Assembly: GCF_000802425.1 (NCBI RefSeq)
Contig: NZ_JRUD01000004.1
Coordinates: forward strand, 21,421-85,420
Source of the DNA: Pseudomonas flexibilis
GTDB taxonomy: Bacteria; Pseudomonadota; Gammaproteobacteria; Pseudomonadales; Pseudomonadaceae
Direction of reading: 5' to 3'
DNA: 64,000 nucleotides
Every line of letters starts with the position of its first letter. Position 1 is the first letter of the stretch. The position numbers were made by a program, and so were the translations under genes. Below the pieces are notes generated by a model. That model ran no database searches. It saw only the letters and a program-made list of their open reading frames with translations, and had not been told where the DNA came from. This document shows, piece by piece, positions 9,752 through 21,787 of this stretch.

Positions 9752-10899
9752 GACTGCAGCACCACGCCGCTGTCGTCGATCCAGTGCAGGTACACCGGGT
9801 CGTTCCAGGTGGGTCGTTTCACGTGCCGTTCGCTGTTGGCCAGGAACGCTTGCACCAGCATCCCGGACGCCAGGCGGATGTAGTAGGTGGAGTGACCGCC
9901 CAGGTAGGCGATGTCATGCACGGTGCCCTGCACCCAGTTGTAATCCGGGTGCTCCACCTCCGGCATGCTGGTGCTGATCAGCAGCTTTTCCGGGCGCAGC
10001 GCATAAGTGACGCGCTTGTCCTCGGCACGGGTGCTGATGCCGTGGCCGACATAGATCGGCCGCTCCAGCTGCGGGCAGGCGATGATCGCGTGGTCTTCCA
10101 GGTCCTCGATCAGCTCGCCCTCGAACAGGTTGACGTTGCCGATGAACTCGCAGACCAGGCGGCTGGCCGGCGTCTCGTAGATGTCCATCGGGCTGCCCAC
10201 CTGGGCGATCCAGCCCTGGTGCATGATGGCGATGCGCTCGGCCATGGTCATGGCCTCTTCCTGGTCGTGGGTGACGATCAGGCAGGTCACGCCGACGCGC
10301 TCGAGAATGGCCACCAGCTCCAGTTGCATCTGCGAGCGCAGCTTCTTGTCCAGCGCGCCCATGGGCTCGTCGAGCAGCAGCAGCTTCGGGCGCTTGGCCA
10401 GCGAACGGGCCAGGGCCACGCGCTGGCGCTGGCCGCCGGACAGCTGGTGCGGCTTGCGCTTGGCGTACTGGCTCATCTGCACCAGGCGCAGCATTTCCGC
10501 CACGCGCTCGGCGATCTCCTCCTTGGGTAGACCGTCCTGCTTGAGGCCGAAGGCGATGTTCTGCTCCACGCTCATGTGCGGGAACAGCGCGTAGGACTGG
10601 AACATCATGTTGATCGGCCGCTCGTACGGCGGCAGATCGGTGATGTCCTGGCCGTCCAGGTAGATGCGCCCCTCGGTGGGTCGTTCGAACCCGGCGAGCA
10701 TGCGCAGCAGGGTCGACTTGCCGGAGCCCGAGCCACCGAGCAGGGCGAAGATCTCGCCGCGACGGATGGTCAGGGACACGTCATCGACCGCCACGGTCTC
10801 GTCGAACTTCTTGGTGACACGGTCGATCCTGACCAGAATTTCCTTGGCTTGCTGATCGCCGCTGAGGGCTTTCTTGAAGGCGCTCGAGGCCACCGCCAT
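9748..10899 (-). CDS. spuF: SpuF/PotG, polyamine ABC transporter ATP-binding protein
   Basis: Energises polyamine import. 383 residues from an ATG ([12 protein letters not shown]) preceded by GGGGGAG at good spacing; a start 21 bases upstream is less likely. ATPase motifs: Walker [15 protein letters not shown]-loop [12 protein letters not shown], signature [16 protein letters not shown], Walker [13 protein letters not shown], switch His in [19 protein letters not shown]-terminal TOBE-type domain follows ([11 protein letters not shown]). It is separated from spuE by 245 bases holding a hairpin, so it may have its own promoter as well as read-through. Confidence 0.96.
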   Translation of the reverse strand: MAVASSAFKKALSGDQQAKEILVRIDRVTKKFDETVAVDDVSLTIRRGEIFALLGGSGSGKSTLLRMLAGFERPTEGRIYLDGQDITDLPPYERPINMMFQSYALFPHMSVEQNIAFGLKQDGLPKEEIAERVAEMLRLVQMSQYAKRKPHQLSGGQRQRVALARSLAKRPKLLLLDEPMGALDKKLRSQMQLELVAILERVGVTCLIVTHDQEEAMTMAERIAIMHQGWIAQVGSPMDIYETPASRLVCEFIGNVNLFEGELIEDLEDHAIIACPQLERPIYVGHGISTRAEDKRVTYALRPEKLLISTSMPEVEHPDYNWVQGTVHDIAYLGGHSTYYIRLASGMLVQAFLANSERHVKRPTWNDPVYLHWIDDSGVVLQS

Positions 10900-11144
10900 A
10901 TATGCACACTCCCCCGACATTACCTGGTGGCGCCAGGTCGGATGTTAAGTTTCGATGCGGAACGCCGGCAGCATTGCATTCCGCGCCCAGACAACCAGTA
11001 CCACGTTAAAAGGCCGGAAGCCTCGCGGTCCGTTTCGGCTGCTTCGCAACGCCGATAGACCCCGAGAGCACCCCCGGTCAAAGGGGCGCAATTGAACCAT
11101 CGAGCAGCGTCCAGGGCCAGCGCTGGACGCGCCTTTTTACGGCT
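10900..11144. other. spuE-spuF intergenic region with a stem-loop
   Basis: 245 bases without a gene. An 8-bp stem-loop (GCGTCCAG at 11107-11114, CTGGACGC at 11123-11130) lies just after the spuE stop. It is followed by TTTTT on the plus strand, so it would terminate plus-strand transcripts rather than the spu mRNA. In the spu mRNA it may act as a 3'-protecting hairpin. No convincing -10/-35 pair was identified for spuF. Confidence 0.45.
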
Positions 11145-12338
<1,194 letters not shown>

Positions 12339-12378
12339 TCACGCTCCTGGCCTTATGGCCATGTCGGTGTGGGCAGGG

Positions 12379-12409
12379 AAAAACGGCCGGCTGCCGAAGC
12401 AGCCGGCCG
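12379..12409 (-). terminator. Intrinsic terminator between spuD and spuE
   Basis: An 11-bp perfect stem (CGGCCGGCTGC at 12384-12394, GCAGCCGGCCG at 12399-12409) with a CGAA loop is followed in the minus-strand direction by UUUUU. It lies 6 bases after the spuD stop, inside the spu operon. It would reduce transcription into spuE and the permease genes, giving excess SpuD over the membrane components. Confidence 0.88.
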
Positions 12410-12414
12410 ATGAA

Positions 12415-15031
<2,617 letters not shown>

Positions 15032-15075
15032 CGTGTCGACACCTTTCTCCAGGCCCCGCGCCGCAGCGTCGCGAC

Positions 15076-16434
15076 CTATACCGAAAAGAGCAGGAATTCA
15101 CGCTCCCAGGAGCTGATCACCCGCTTGTAGTTCTCGTTTTCCGCCCGCTTGACCGCCACGTAGGCGGCGATGAACTTCTTGCCCAGGTACTTCTCCAGGG
15201 CCTTGCAGTTTTCCAGGCGCTCCAAGGCATCCTCGATGGTCAGCGGCAGGCGCAGGTTGCGCCGCTCATAGCCGCGCCCCTGCACCGGCTGGGTGGGCCG
15301 CAGGCCTTCGACCATGCCGATGTAACCACACAGCAGGCTGGCGGCGATCGCCAGGTACGGGTTGGCGTCCGCACCGGGCAGACGGTTCTCGATGCGCCGG
15401 TTCTGCGGCGAGGATTCCGGCACGCGCAGGCCGACGGTACGGTTCTCCTCGCCCCATTCCACGTTCACCGGCGCCGAGGTATCCGGCAGGAAACGGCGGA
15501 ACGAATTGACGTTGGGGGCGAACAGCGGCAACAGCTCGGGGATGTACTTCTGCAGGCCGCCGATGTAACTGAGGAACAACTCGCTCGGCGAGCCATCCTC
15601 GTTGGAGAAGATGTTCCTGCCGCTTTGCGCGTCGCGCACACTCTGGTGCAGGTGCATGGCGCTGCCCGGCTGATCGGTGATCGGCTTGGCCATGAACGTG
15701 GCGGCCACGTCGTGCTTGAGCGCCGCCTCGCGCATGGTGCGCTTGAACACCATGATCTGATCGGCCAGGTGCAGGGCCTCGCCGTGCCGGAAGTTGATCT
15801 CCATCTGCGCCGGCCCTTCCTCGTGGATCAGCGTATCCAGGTCCAGGCGCTGAGCCTCACACCAGTCGTACATGTCCTCGAACAGCGGATCGAACTCGTT
15901 GGCGGCATCGATGGAGAACGACTGGCGCCCCGTTTCGGGGCGTCCCGAGCGGCCGACCGGCGCCTGCAACGGGTAATCGGGGTCGTCGCTACGCTTGGTC
16001 AGGTAGAACTCCATTTCCGGCGCGACGATGGGCATCCAGCCGTGGTCGGCGTACATCTTCAATACTTTCTTGAGCAGGTTGCGCGGCGACAGCTCGATGG
16101 GGTTGCCCATCTTGTCGAAGGTGTCGTGGATGACCATGGCGGTGGGCTCGATGGCCCACGGCACCAGGAACATGGCGTTGGGGTCCGGACGGCAATACAT
16201 GTCGATGTCCGCCGGGTCGAGCAACTCGTAATAGATGTCGTCTTCCACGTAATCGCCGGTGACCGTCTGCAGCAGCACGCTCTCCGGCAGGCGCATGCCT
16301 TTCTCGGCGATGAACTTGTTGGTCGGCGCGATCTTGCCCCGGGCGATGCCGGTCAGGTCGCTGATCAGGCATTCCACTTCGGTGATCTTGTGTTCTTTCA
16401 GCCAGTCGGTGAGCTGATCGAGGTCGGTACTCAT
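15076..16434 (-). CDS. spuB: SpuB, gamma-glutamylpolyamine synthetase (glutamine synthetase-like)
   Basis: 452-residue member of the glutamine synthetase type I superfamily. Motifs: ISDLTGIARGKI near residue 25 (PuuA-type N-terminus), the nucleotide/metal segment APEMEFYLTKRSDDPDY, MEINFRHGEALHLADQ, FMAKPITDQPGSAMHLHQ, NVNSFRRFLPDTSAPVNVEW and the NRRIENRLPGADANPYLAIA region. Such enzymes ligate glutamate to putrescine or other polyamines with ATP. It is the first gene of the minus-strand spu operon here; in P. aeruginosa it is preceded by spuA, which is missing in this window. Confidence 0.9.
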   Translation of the reverse strand: MSTDLDQLTDWLKEHKITEVECLISDLTGIARGKIAPTNKFIAEKGMRLPESVLLQTVTGDYVEDDIYYELLDPADIDMYCRPDPNAMFLVPWAIEPTAMVIHDTFDKMGNPIELSPRNLLKKVLKMYADHGWMPIVAPEMEFYLTKRSDDPDYPLQAPVGRSGRPETGRQSFSIDAANEFDPLFEDMYDWCEAQRLDLDTLIHEEGPAQMEINFRHGEALHLADQIMVFKRTMREAALKHDVAATFMAKPITDQPGSAMHLHQSVRDAQSGRNIFSNEDGSPSELFLSYIGGLQKYIPELLPLFAPNVNSFRRFLPDTSAPVNVEWGEENRTVGLRVPESSPQNRRIENRLPGADANPYLAIAASLLCGYIGMVEGLRPTQPVQGRGYERRNLRLPLTIEDALERLENCKALEKYLGKKFIAAYVAVKRAENENYKRVISSWEREFLLFSV

Positions 16435-16889
16435 AAAGGCCTCAGGTTTTGCCGAGCCGAAATTGCCGGTTCAGCGGTGACGCGGCCAGACGCCTGACTG
16501 GCGAGCCGCGCGCGGGTCGTGGGGGTTGCGAAATTGAAAGGCGGGCCGGCACGGGTAAGCAGGCACCCCGGTGCCGGTGGCAGGGGTTGGCGACGCTCAG
16601 TGGCTGGCAGGGCATGGGACACATCCGTATCCGCGTTCGGTTTGCTACCGAGCTTAGCGCTGTTCATTTTTTTACACAACTTCCGCCCCACACGACGTCA
16701 ATACCGGCTGAAACCCACGAGCCATGGGCTCTGGAGGGATCTGACGCGACCACCCGGCGTGCCCCGAAAATGGCCTTCGCGCACCCTCGCGGGGCGTTTT
16801 TTCCGGCTATTGACAGGCCCGAGGGTTTGGGATTGACTCACAACCAGGCCACAGACTGATTGAAATTTTTAACAATAAAGGTACGGATC
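16435..16889. promoter_or_regulatory. Divergent spuB/spuI regulatory region
   Basis: 455 bases without a gene, where P. aeruginosa carries spuA. It should hold the promoters of both polyamine operons. Visible elements are an AT-rich patch near 16666-16682, a terminator-like hairpin at 16761-16802, and TTGACA at 16810-16815 on the plus strand with no good -10 at 17 bases. No sigma-54 -24/-12 element was found on either strand by eye. The spuI ATG at 16890 has AAAGGT at appropriate spacing. Confidence 0.5.
16761..16802 (+). terminator. Terminator-like hairpin in the spuI leader
   Basis: GCCCCG (16761-16766) can pair with CGGGGC (16790-16795), with smaller pairings inside the loop, and is followed directly by six T (16797-16802) on the plus strand. 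It lies about 90 bases upstream of spuI. If the promoter is upstream of it, this would be an attenuator; if the TTGACA at 16810 is the -35, it only insulates. Confidence 0.35.
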
Positions 16890-18266
16890 ATGTCGCCCCC
16901 TCCGCGTGTCGCTCACCCCAGCGAGGCGAGCGTCTTTCTCGAAGCGCATCCGGACGTCCAGTTCGTCGATCTGCTCATCGCCGACATGAACGGGGTGGTG
17001 CGGGGCAAGCGCATCGAGCGCAACAGCCTCACCAAGGTCTACGAGAAAGGCATCAATCTTCCCGCATCGCTGTTCGCGCTCGACATCAATGGCAGCACGG
17101 TGGAAAGCACCGGCCTGGGCCTCGACATCGGCGACGCCGACCGGGTGTGCCTGCCGATCGCCGGCACCCTCAGCTACGAACCCTGGCAGAAGCGCCCCAC
17201 CGCCCAGTTGCTGATGACCATGCACGAACTGGATGGCACGCCGTTCTTTGCCGATCCGCGTGAAGTGCTGCGCCAGGTGATCGACCGCTTCGATGAGCTG
17301 GGCCTGACGGTCTGCGCCGCCTTCGAGCTGGAGTTCTACCTGATCGACCAGGAGAACGTGAATGGCCGTCCGCAGCCGCCGCGTTCGCCGATTTCCGGCA
17401 AGCGTCCGCATTCCACGCAGGTGTACCTGATCGATGACCTCGACGAGTACGCTGACTGCCTGCAGGACATCCTCGAGGGCGCCAAGGTGCAGGGCATCCC
17501 CGCCGATGCCATCGTCAAGGAAAGTGCGCCGGCGCAGTTCGAGGTCAACCTGCACCACGTGGCCGACCCGCTGAAGGCCTGCGATTACGCGGTACTGCTC
17601 AAGCGGCTGGTCAAGAACATCGCTTACGACCACGAGATGGACACGACCTTCATGGCCAAGCCCTATCCGGGCCAGGCCGGCAACGGGCTGCACGTGCACA
17701 TATCGTTGCTCGACCGCGACGGAAACAACATCTTCGCCAGTGAGGATCCCCAGCAGAACGCCGCATTGCGCCACGCAATCGGCGGTGTGCTGGAGACCCT
17801 GCCGGCCTCCATGGCCTTCCTCTGCCCGAACGTGAACTCCTACCGCCGCTTCGGCGCCCAGTTCTACGTGCCCAATGCCCCCAGCTGGGGCCTGGACAAC
17901 CGCACCGTGGCGCTGCGCGTGCCCACCGGCAGCCCCGAGGCGGTGCGCCTGGAACATCGGGTAGCCGGCGCCGACGCCAACCCCTATCTGCTGATGGCGG
18001 CCCTGCTGGCGGGCGTGCATCACGGCCTGACCCAGCAGATCGAGCCGGGCGAACCCATCGAGGGCAATTCCTACGAGCAGCTCGAGCCCAGCCTGCCGAA
18101 CAACCTGCGCGACGCGCTACGCGCGCTAGACGACAGCGAAATCCTCGCGCGCTACATCAGCCCCGACTACATCGACATCTTCGTCGCCTGCAAGGAAAGC
18201 GAACTGGAGGAATTCGAGCACTCCATCTCCGACCTGGAGTACAACTGGTACCTGCATACCGTCTGA
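16890..18266 (+). CDS. spuI: SpuI, gamma-glutamylpolyamine synthetase paralogue
   Basis: 458 residues from the ATG preceded by AAAGGT; an in-frame start 30 bases upstream is less likely. Glutamine synthetase superfamily with a PuuA-like N-terminus (FVDLLIADMNGVVRGKRIER near residue 30), catalytic segments AAFELEFYLIDQENVNGR, QFEVNLHHVADPLKACDY, FMAKPYPGQAGNGLHVHISL, NVNSYRRFGAQFYVPNAPSW and NRTVALRVPTGSPEAVRLEH. It is one of several parallel gamma-glutamylpolyamine synthetases in Pseudomonas. It is divergent from spuB and upstream of the aguRBA genes. The symbol follows synteny with P. aeruginosa. Confidence 0.88.
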   Translation: MSPPPRVAHPSEASVFLEAHPDVQFVDLLIADMNGVVRGKRIERNSLTKVYEKGINLPASLFALDINGSTVESTGLGLDIGDADRVCLPIAGTLSYEPWQKRPTAQLLMTMHELDGTPFFADPREVLRQVIDRFDELGLTVCAAFELEFYLIDQENVNGRPQPPRSPISGKRPHSTQVYLIDDLDEYADCLQDILEGAKVQGIPADAIVKESAPAQFEVNLHHVADPLKACDYAVLLKRLVKNIAYDHEMDTTFMAKPYPGQAGNGLHVHISLLDRDGNNIFASEDPQQNAALRHAIGGVLETLPASMAFLCPNVNSYRRFGAQFYVPNAPSWGLDNRTVALRVPTGSPEAVRLEHRVAGADANPYLLMAALLAGVHHGLTQQIEPGEPIEGNSYEQLEPSLPNNLRDALRALDDSEILARYISPDYIDIFVACKESELEEFEHSISDLEYNWYLHTV

Positions 18267-18396
18267 GGCCGCCGGGCAATGCGACACGCATCGCACCATG
18301 CCCCGGTCGCTTCCCCGACAATTCGCCCCCGTCGAGCCAGTGACCGGCGGGGCGATACCCTGCCAGCACTCGAATACCCAGTTACAGAGCCTTTAC

Positions 18397-19038
18397 ATGT
18401 CGTGCCCCCCGCTTCCCCGCAAGCCCCGCGCCAGCAGCCAGACGCGCATCAATGCCATCCATGCCGCAGCCCGCGCCCTGCTCGCCGAGGGGGGCGTTGC
18501 CGAGCTAAGCATCTACGCGGTGGCCGAACGCGCCGGCATTCCGCCCTCGTCGGTCTATCACTTCTTCCCAAACGTGCCGCTGTTGTTGCAGTCGCTGGCC
18601 ACCCAGGTGCATGCCGCCTTTCGCGAGGTGCTCACCCTTCCCGTGGACCACGCCACGCTGCGCAGCTGGCATGACCTGGCGGCACAGCTCGAACAGCGCA
18701 TGGTGGATATCTACGCCGCGGATGCGGCGGCCCGCCAGCTGATCCTCGCCCAGCACGGCCTGAGCGAAGTGACCCAGGCCGACCAGCAGCATGACCTGGA
18801 ACTGGGCCGGCTGCTGCGTGCCCTGTTTGAGCGCCATTTCGTGCTGCCGGCGCTGCCGGAGGAGATCGACATCTTCGCGCTGGCCATCGAGCTGGCCGAC
18901 CGGGTCTACGCCAGCTCGGTCCAGTTGCACGGACAGATCACGTCCCGCTGGCGGGAGGAAGGCCTGCGGGTGGTCATCGCCTACCTGGGTCTCTACCTGC
19001 CGCCCTGGCTGAGCAAGCGGAGCGCCCCAGGCGCATAG
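18397..19038 (+). CDS. aguR: AguR-like TetR-family repressor
   Basis: 213 residues from the ATG giving MSCPPLPRKPRASSQ; an open frame extends 99 bases upstream but the leader is poor. The N-terminal TetR helix-turn-helix is clear: RINAIHAAARALLAEGG, then AELSIYAVAERAGIPPSSVY and HFFPNVPLLLQSL. The C-terminal part is a ligand-binding helical domain (VYASSVQLHGQITSRWREEG). Its position directly upstream of aguB and aguA matches aguR, the repressor of agmatine catabolism that responds to agmatine/N-carbamoylputrescine. Two near-identical palindromes in the gap before aguB are candidate operators. Confidence 0.87.
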   Translation: MSCPPLPRKPRASSQTRINAIHAAARALLAEGGVAELSIYAVAERAGIPPSSVYHFFPNVPLLLQSLATQVHAAFREVLTLPVDHATLRSWHDLAAQLEQRMVDIYAADAAARQLILAQHGLSEVTQADQQHDLELGRLLRALFERHFVLPALPEEIDIFALAIELADRVYASSVQLHGQITSRWREEGLRVVIAYLGLYLPPWLSKRSAPGA

Positions 19039-19039
19039 A

Positions 19040-19053
19040 TCGATATTTATCGG
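19040..19053. promoter_or_regulatory. Candidate AguR operator 1
   Basis: TCGATATTTATCGG is a 14-base near-palindrome (arms CGATA and TATCG), starting right after the aguR stop. It differs from a second copy 63 bases downstream only at its first base. Both lie in the 153-base gap before aguB. Confidence 0.6.
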
Positions 19054-19102
19054 TTAATTTCTGCCGATTAGTCGCCCAAGACAGGCGGACGGCCTTCTTT
19101 TA

Positions 19103-19116
19103 CCGATATTTATCGG
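19103..19116. promoter_or_regulatory. Candidate AguR operator 2, overlapping the aguBA promoter region
   Basis: CCGATATTTATCGG is a perfect inverted repeat (CCGATA-TT-TATCGG). It is preceded by TTTACC and followed by TATATAT (19118-19124), so it probably sits between the -35 and -10 elements of the aguBA promoter. It is 63 bases, six helical turns, from the first copy. Confidence 0.65.
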
Positions 19117-19191
19117 CTATATATCCCTGCCATCCATACCGGCCCTTCATGGGCCATGCTTAGCCTGTCTCCGGATTGCGAGGTTTCCGCC

Positions 19192-20070
19192 ATGTCCCGC
19201 ATCGTCACTGTCGCCGCCACCCAGATGGCCTGTTCCTGGGATCGCGACGCCAACATCGCCAATGCCGAGCGTCTCGTGCGCCAGGCCGCCGCGCAGGGCG
19301 CGCAGATCATCCTGATTCAGGAACTGTTCGAAACGCCGTACTTCTGCCAGAAGCCGAACGCCGATTACCTGCTGCTGGCCACCGAAGCCGAACAGAACCC
19401 CGCCATTGCCCACTTCAGCAAGCTGGCCGCCGAGTTGCAGGTGGTGCTGCCGATCAGCTTCTTCGAGCGGGCCGGCCGGGCCCGATTCAACAGCATCGCC
19501 ATCCTCGACGCCGACGGGCGGAACCTGGGTATCTACCGCAAGAGTCACATCCCGGACGGCCCCGGTTACCACGAGAAGTACTACTTCAACCCCGGCGATA
19601 CCGGCTTCAAGGTGTGGAACACCCGCTATGCGAAGATCGGCGTAGGCATCTGCTGGGACCAGTGGTTCCCGGAATGCGCGCGCAGCATGGCGCTGCAGGG
19701 CGCCGAGCTGCTGTTCTACCCGACCGCCATTGGCAGCGAACCCCACGACGCCACCATCAGCTCGCGCGACCACTGGCAGCGCGTGCAGCAGGGCCATGCC
19801 GGCGCCAACCTGATGCCGCTGATCGCCAGCAACCGCATCGGCCGCGAGGAGCAGGACGGCTACGACATCACCTTCTACGGCTCCTCGTTCATCGCCGATC
19901 AGTTCGGCGCCAAGCTGCAGGAACTGAACGAAACCGAAGAGGGCATCGTGGTGCAACGCTTCGATCTGGATGAGCTGGAGAAGATCCGCAGCGCCTGGGG
20001 CGTGTTCCGTGATCGCCGGCCGAACCTGTACGGCGCGCTGAAGACCCTCGACGGCAGCCTGGAGTCCTGA
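19192..20070 (+). CDS. aguB: N-carbamoylputrescine amidohydrolase
   Basis: Hydrolyses N-carbamoylputrescine to putrescine, CO2 and ammonia, the second step of agmatine breakdown. 292 residues, starting [20 protein letters not shown]. Nitrilase-superfamily triad: Glu in [12 protein letters not shown] near residue 42, Lys in [19 protein letters not shown], and Cys in [20 protein letters not shown] near residue 158. The open frame begins 36 bases earlier but the chosen ATG gives the family N-terminus and usual length. It ends one base before aguA. Confidence 0.95.
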   Translation: MSRIVTVAATQMACSWDRDANIANAERLVRQAAAQGAQIILIQELFETPYFCQKPNADYLLLATEAEQNPAIAHFSKLAAELQVVLPISFFERAGRARFNSIAILDADGRNLGIYRKSHIPDGPGYHEKYYFNPGDTGFKVWNTRYAKIGVGICWDQWFPECARSMALQGAELLFYPTAIGSEPHDATISSRDHWQRVQQGHAGANLMPLIASNRIGREEQDGYDITFYGSSFIADQFGAKLQELNETEEGIVVQRFDLDELEKIRSAWGVFRDRRPNLYGALKTLDGSLES

Positions 20071-20071
20071 C

Positions 20072-21178
20072 ATGGCGCTGACTACTCCACGGGCCGACGG
20101 CTTCCGCATGCCGGCCGAATGGGAGCCGCACAGCCAGACCTGGATGCTCTGGCCGGAACGACCGGACAACTGGCGCCTGGGCGGTAAGCCGGCACAGGCC
20201 GCCTTCAGCGCCGTGGCCCAGGCCATTGCCCGCTTCGAGCCGGTGAGCATCGGTATCAGCGAAGCCCAGTACGAGAACGCCAGCGCCCGCCTGGGTGATC
20301 AGCCGAACATCCGTCTGGTGGAAATGAGCAGCGACGACGCCTGGATGCGCGACACCGGTCCCACCTTCGTCATCGACGCCACCGGCGAGGTACGCGGCGT
20401 GGACTGGGACTTCAACGCCTGGGGCGGTTTCAACGGCGGCCTGTACTGGCCGTGGAGCCGGGACAGCCAGGTGGCCGGCAAGGTGCTGGGCATCGAGCGC
20501 TGCGCCCGCTATGCCACGCCCGGTTTCGTGCTGGAAGGCGGCGCCATCCATGTGGACGGCGAAGGCACCCTGCTGACCACCGAGGAATGCCTGCTCAACC
20601 CGAACCGCAATCCGCATCTGAACCGCATGCAGATCGAAGCCGTGTTGCGCGATTACCTGGCGGTGGAAACGATCATCTGGCTGCCGCAAGGCCTGCTCAA
20701 TGACGAAACCGACGGCCATGTGGATAACTTCTGCTGCTTCGTGCGCCCGGGCGAGGTGCTGCTGGCCTGGACGGACGACCCGGCCGACCCCAACCATGCC
20801 CGCTGCCGCGCGGCGCTGCAGGTACTGGAACGCAGCCGCGATTCCCGAGGGCGCCAGCTTACGGTCCACCGCATGCCGATCCCAGGCCCGTTGTACGCGA
20901 CCGAGGAGGAGTGCGCCGGCGTCGACCGTGCGGTCGGCAGCCAGCCCCGCGATCCATCGATCCGCCTGGCCGGCTCCTATGTGAACTTCCTGATCGTGAA
21001 TGGCGGCATCATCGCGCCCTCGTTCGACGACCCGCACGACGCCGAGGCCGAGCAGCTACTGCGACGACTGTTCCCGGAGCATCGGGTGGTGATGGTGCCG
21101 GGCCGCGAGATCCTGCTCGGCGGCGGCAACATCCACTGCATCACCCAGCAGCAGCCGGCTCCGCAACGGGCCGGCTGA
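20072..21178 (+). CDS. aguA: agmatine deiminase
   Basis: Converts agmatine to N-carbamoylputrescine. 368 residues, starting [20 protein letters not shown]. Guanidino-group-modifying (GME/PPADPF) fold motifs: [60 protein letters not shown] (catalytic His/Asp), and a C-terminal [13 protein letters not shown] carrying the nucleophilic Cys. It follows aguB with a 1-base gap, so the two are cotranscribed. With aguB and the spu genes it feeds agmatine into putrescine catabolism. Confidence 0.96.
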   Translation: MALTTPRADGFRMPAEWEPHSQTWMLWPERPDNWRLGGKPAQAAFSAVAQAIARFEPVSIGISEAQYENASARLGDQPNIRLVEMSSDDAWMRDTGPTFVIDATGEVRGVDWDFNAWGGFNGGLYWPWSRDSQVAGKVLGIERCARYATPGFVLEGGAIHVDGEGTLLTTEECLLNPNRNPHLNRMQIEAVLRDYLAVETIIWLPQGLLNDETDGHVDNFCCFVRPGEVLLAWTDDPADPNHARCRAALQVLERSRDSRGRQLTVHRMPIPGPLYATEEECAGVDRAVGSQPRDPSIRLAGSYVNFLIVNGGIIAPSFDDPHDAEAEQLLRRLFPEHRVVMVPGREILLGGGNIHCITQQQPAPQRAG

Positions 21179-21273
21179 CTGGGGGAATCCCACCCGACGC
21201 AGGGCGGTCAGCGCTTTTCTGGCCGCCAGCGGGTCGAGGCAGGGCATGCGGGCGGACAGCGCTGCTTTTCGGC

Positions 21274-21687
21274 TTACGCCCCACCCTCCAACCAGACATC
21301 GCGCACCCAGTGCCACACCGACTCCCAGGTCTCGTCGTCCAGCTCGCCGGTGTCCTCGCGCCACAGGAACACCTCGCCCTCCGGGTCGACTGCGTAGTAG
21401 TCGCGCCCGTCCTGGCACAGGGGCACCAGATAGCGCGGCACGCCGGCATCCCAGGCGTTGGCGGCCACTTCCGGCAGGTAGGTGTGCGACTGCGGATCGC
21501 TGGCGGTCACCGGCTCCAGACGGCCGTAGACCACATCGCTGACCTTGAGCAGGAACTCGCGCAACTCGTAGGGCAGGTGGATGAGAATCTGCTCCTGGAT
21601 CTCCACCAGGGTCTCCTCGTCCGGCAGCTCCAGCGGCACCGGCACCGGCTCGTTGAGTTCACGCAACTGATCGATGACATCTTCCAT
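21274..21687 (-). CDS. SMI1/KNR4-type (SUKH) family protein
   Basis: 137 residues from an ATG preceded by AGGAGT. The sequence has the SMI1/KNR4 layout: ELPDEETLVEIQEQILIHLP at residues 20-40 (start of the fold), YELREFLLKVSDVVYGRLEP, then LVPLCQDGRDYYAVDPEGEV and an acidic, Trp-rich C-terminus (DDETWESVWHWVRDVWLE). Such small proteins are often toxin immunity proteins, but housekeeping members exist; no toxin gene is adjacent, so no function is inferred. It is convergent with aguA. Confidence 0.75.
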   Translation of the reverse strand: MEDVIDQLRELNEPVPVPLELPDEETLVEIQEQILIHLPYELREFLLKVSDVVYGRLEPVTASDPQSHTYLPEVAANAWDAGVPRYLVPLCQDGRDYYAVDPEGEVFLWREDTGELDDETWESVWHWVRDVWLEGGA

Positions 21688-21740
21688 CGATGGGACTCCT
21701 CTGGGTAATGCGCGCTTTATAGCGCGCCCGAATGCCGCAC

Positions 21741-21768
21741 AAAAGAAAAACCCGGGACTAGCCCGGGT
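21741..21768 (-). terminator. Rho-independent terminator after the Tim44-domain gene
   Basis: A 7-bp perfect stem (ACCCGGG at 21750-21756, CCCGGGT at 21762-21768) with a 5-base loop is followed in the minus-strand direction by UUUUUCUUUU. It starts 20 bases after the Tim44-gene stop codon and separates it from the SMI1/KNR4 gene. Confidence 0.88.
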
Positions 21769-21787
21769 CTTCCTACTGCCCAATCGA

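Noticed and set aside
11107..11137. Intrinsic terminator for spuE
   Set aside because: The T-run lies on the plus-strand side of the hairpin, so it has the wrong orientation for the minus-strand spu transcript.
19060..19075. A third possible AguR half-site (GCCGATTA) between the two palindromes
   Set aside because: Only one arm matches and no inverted partner is present.
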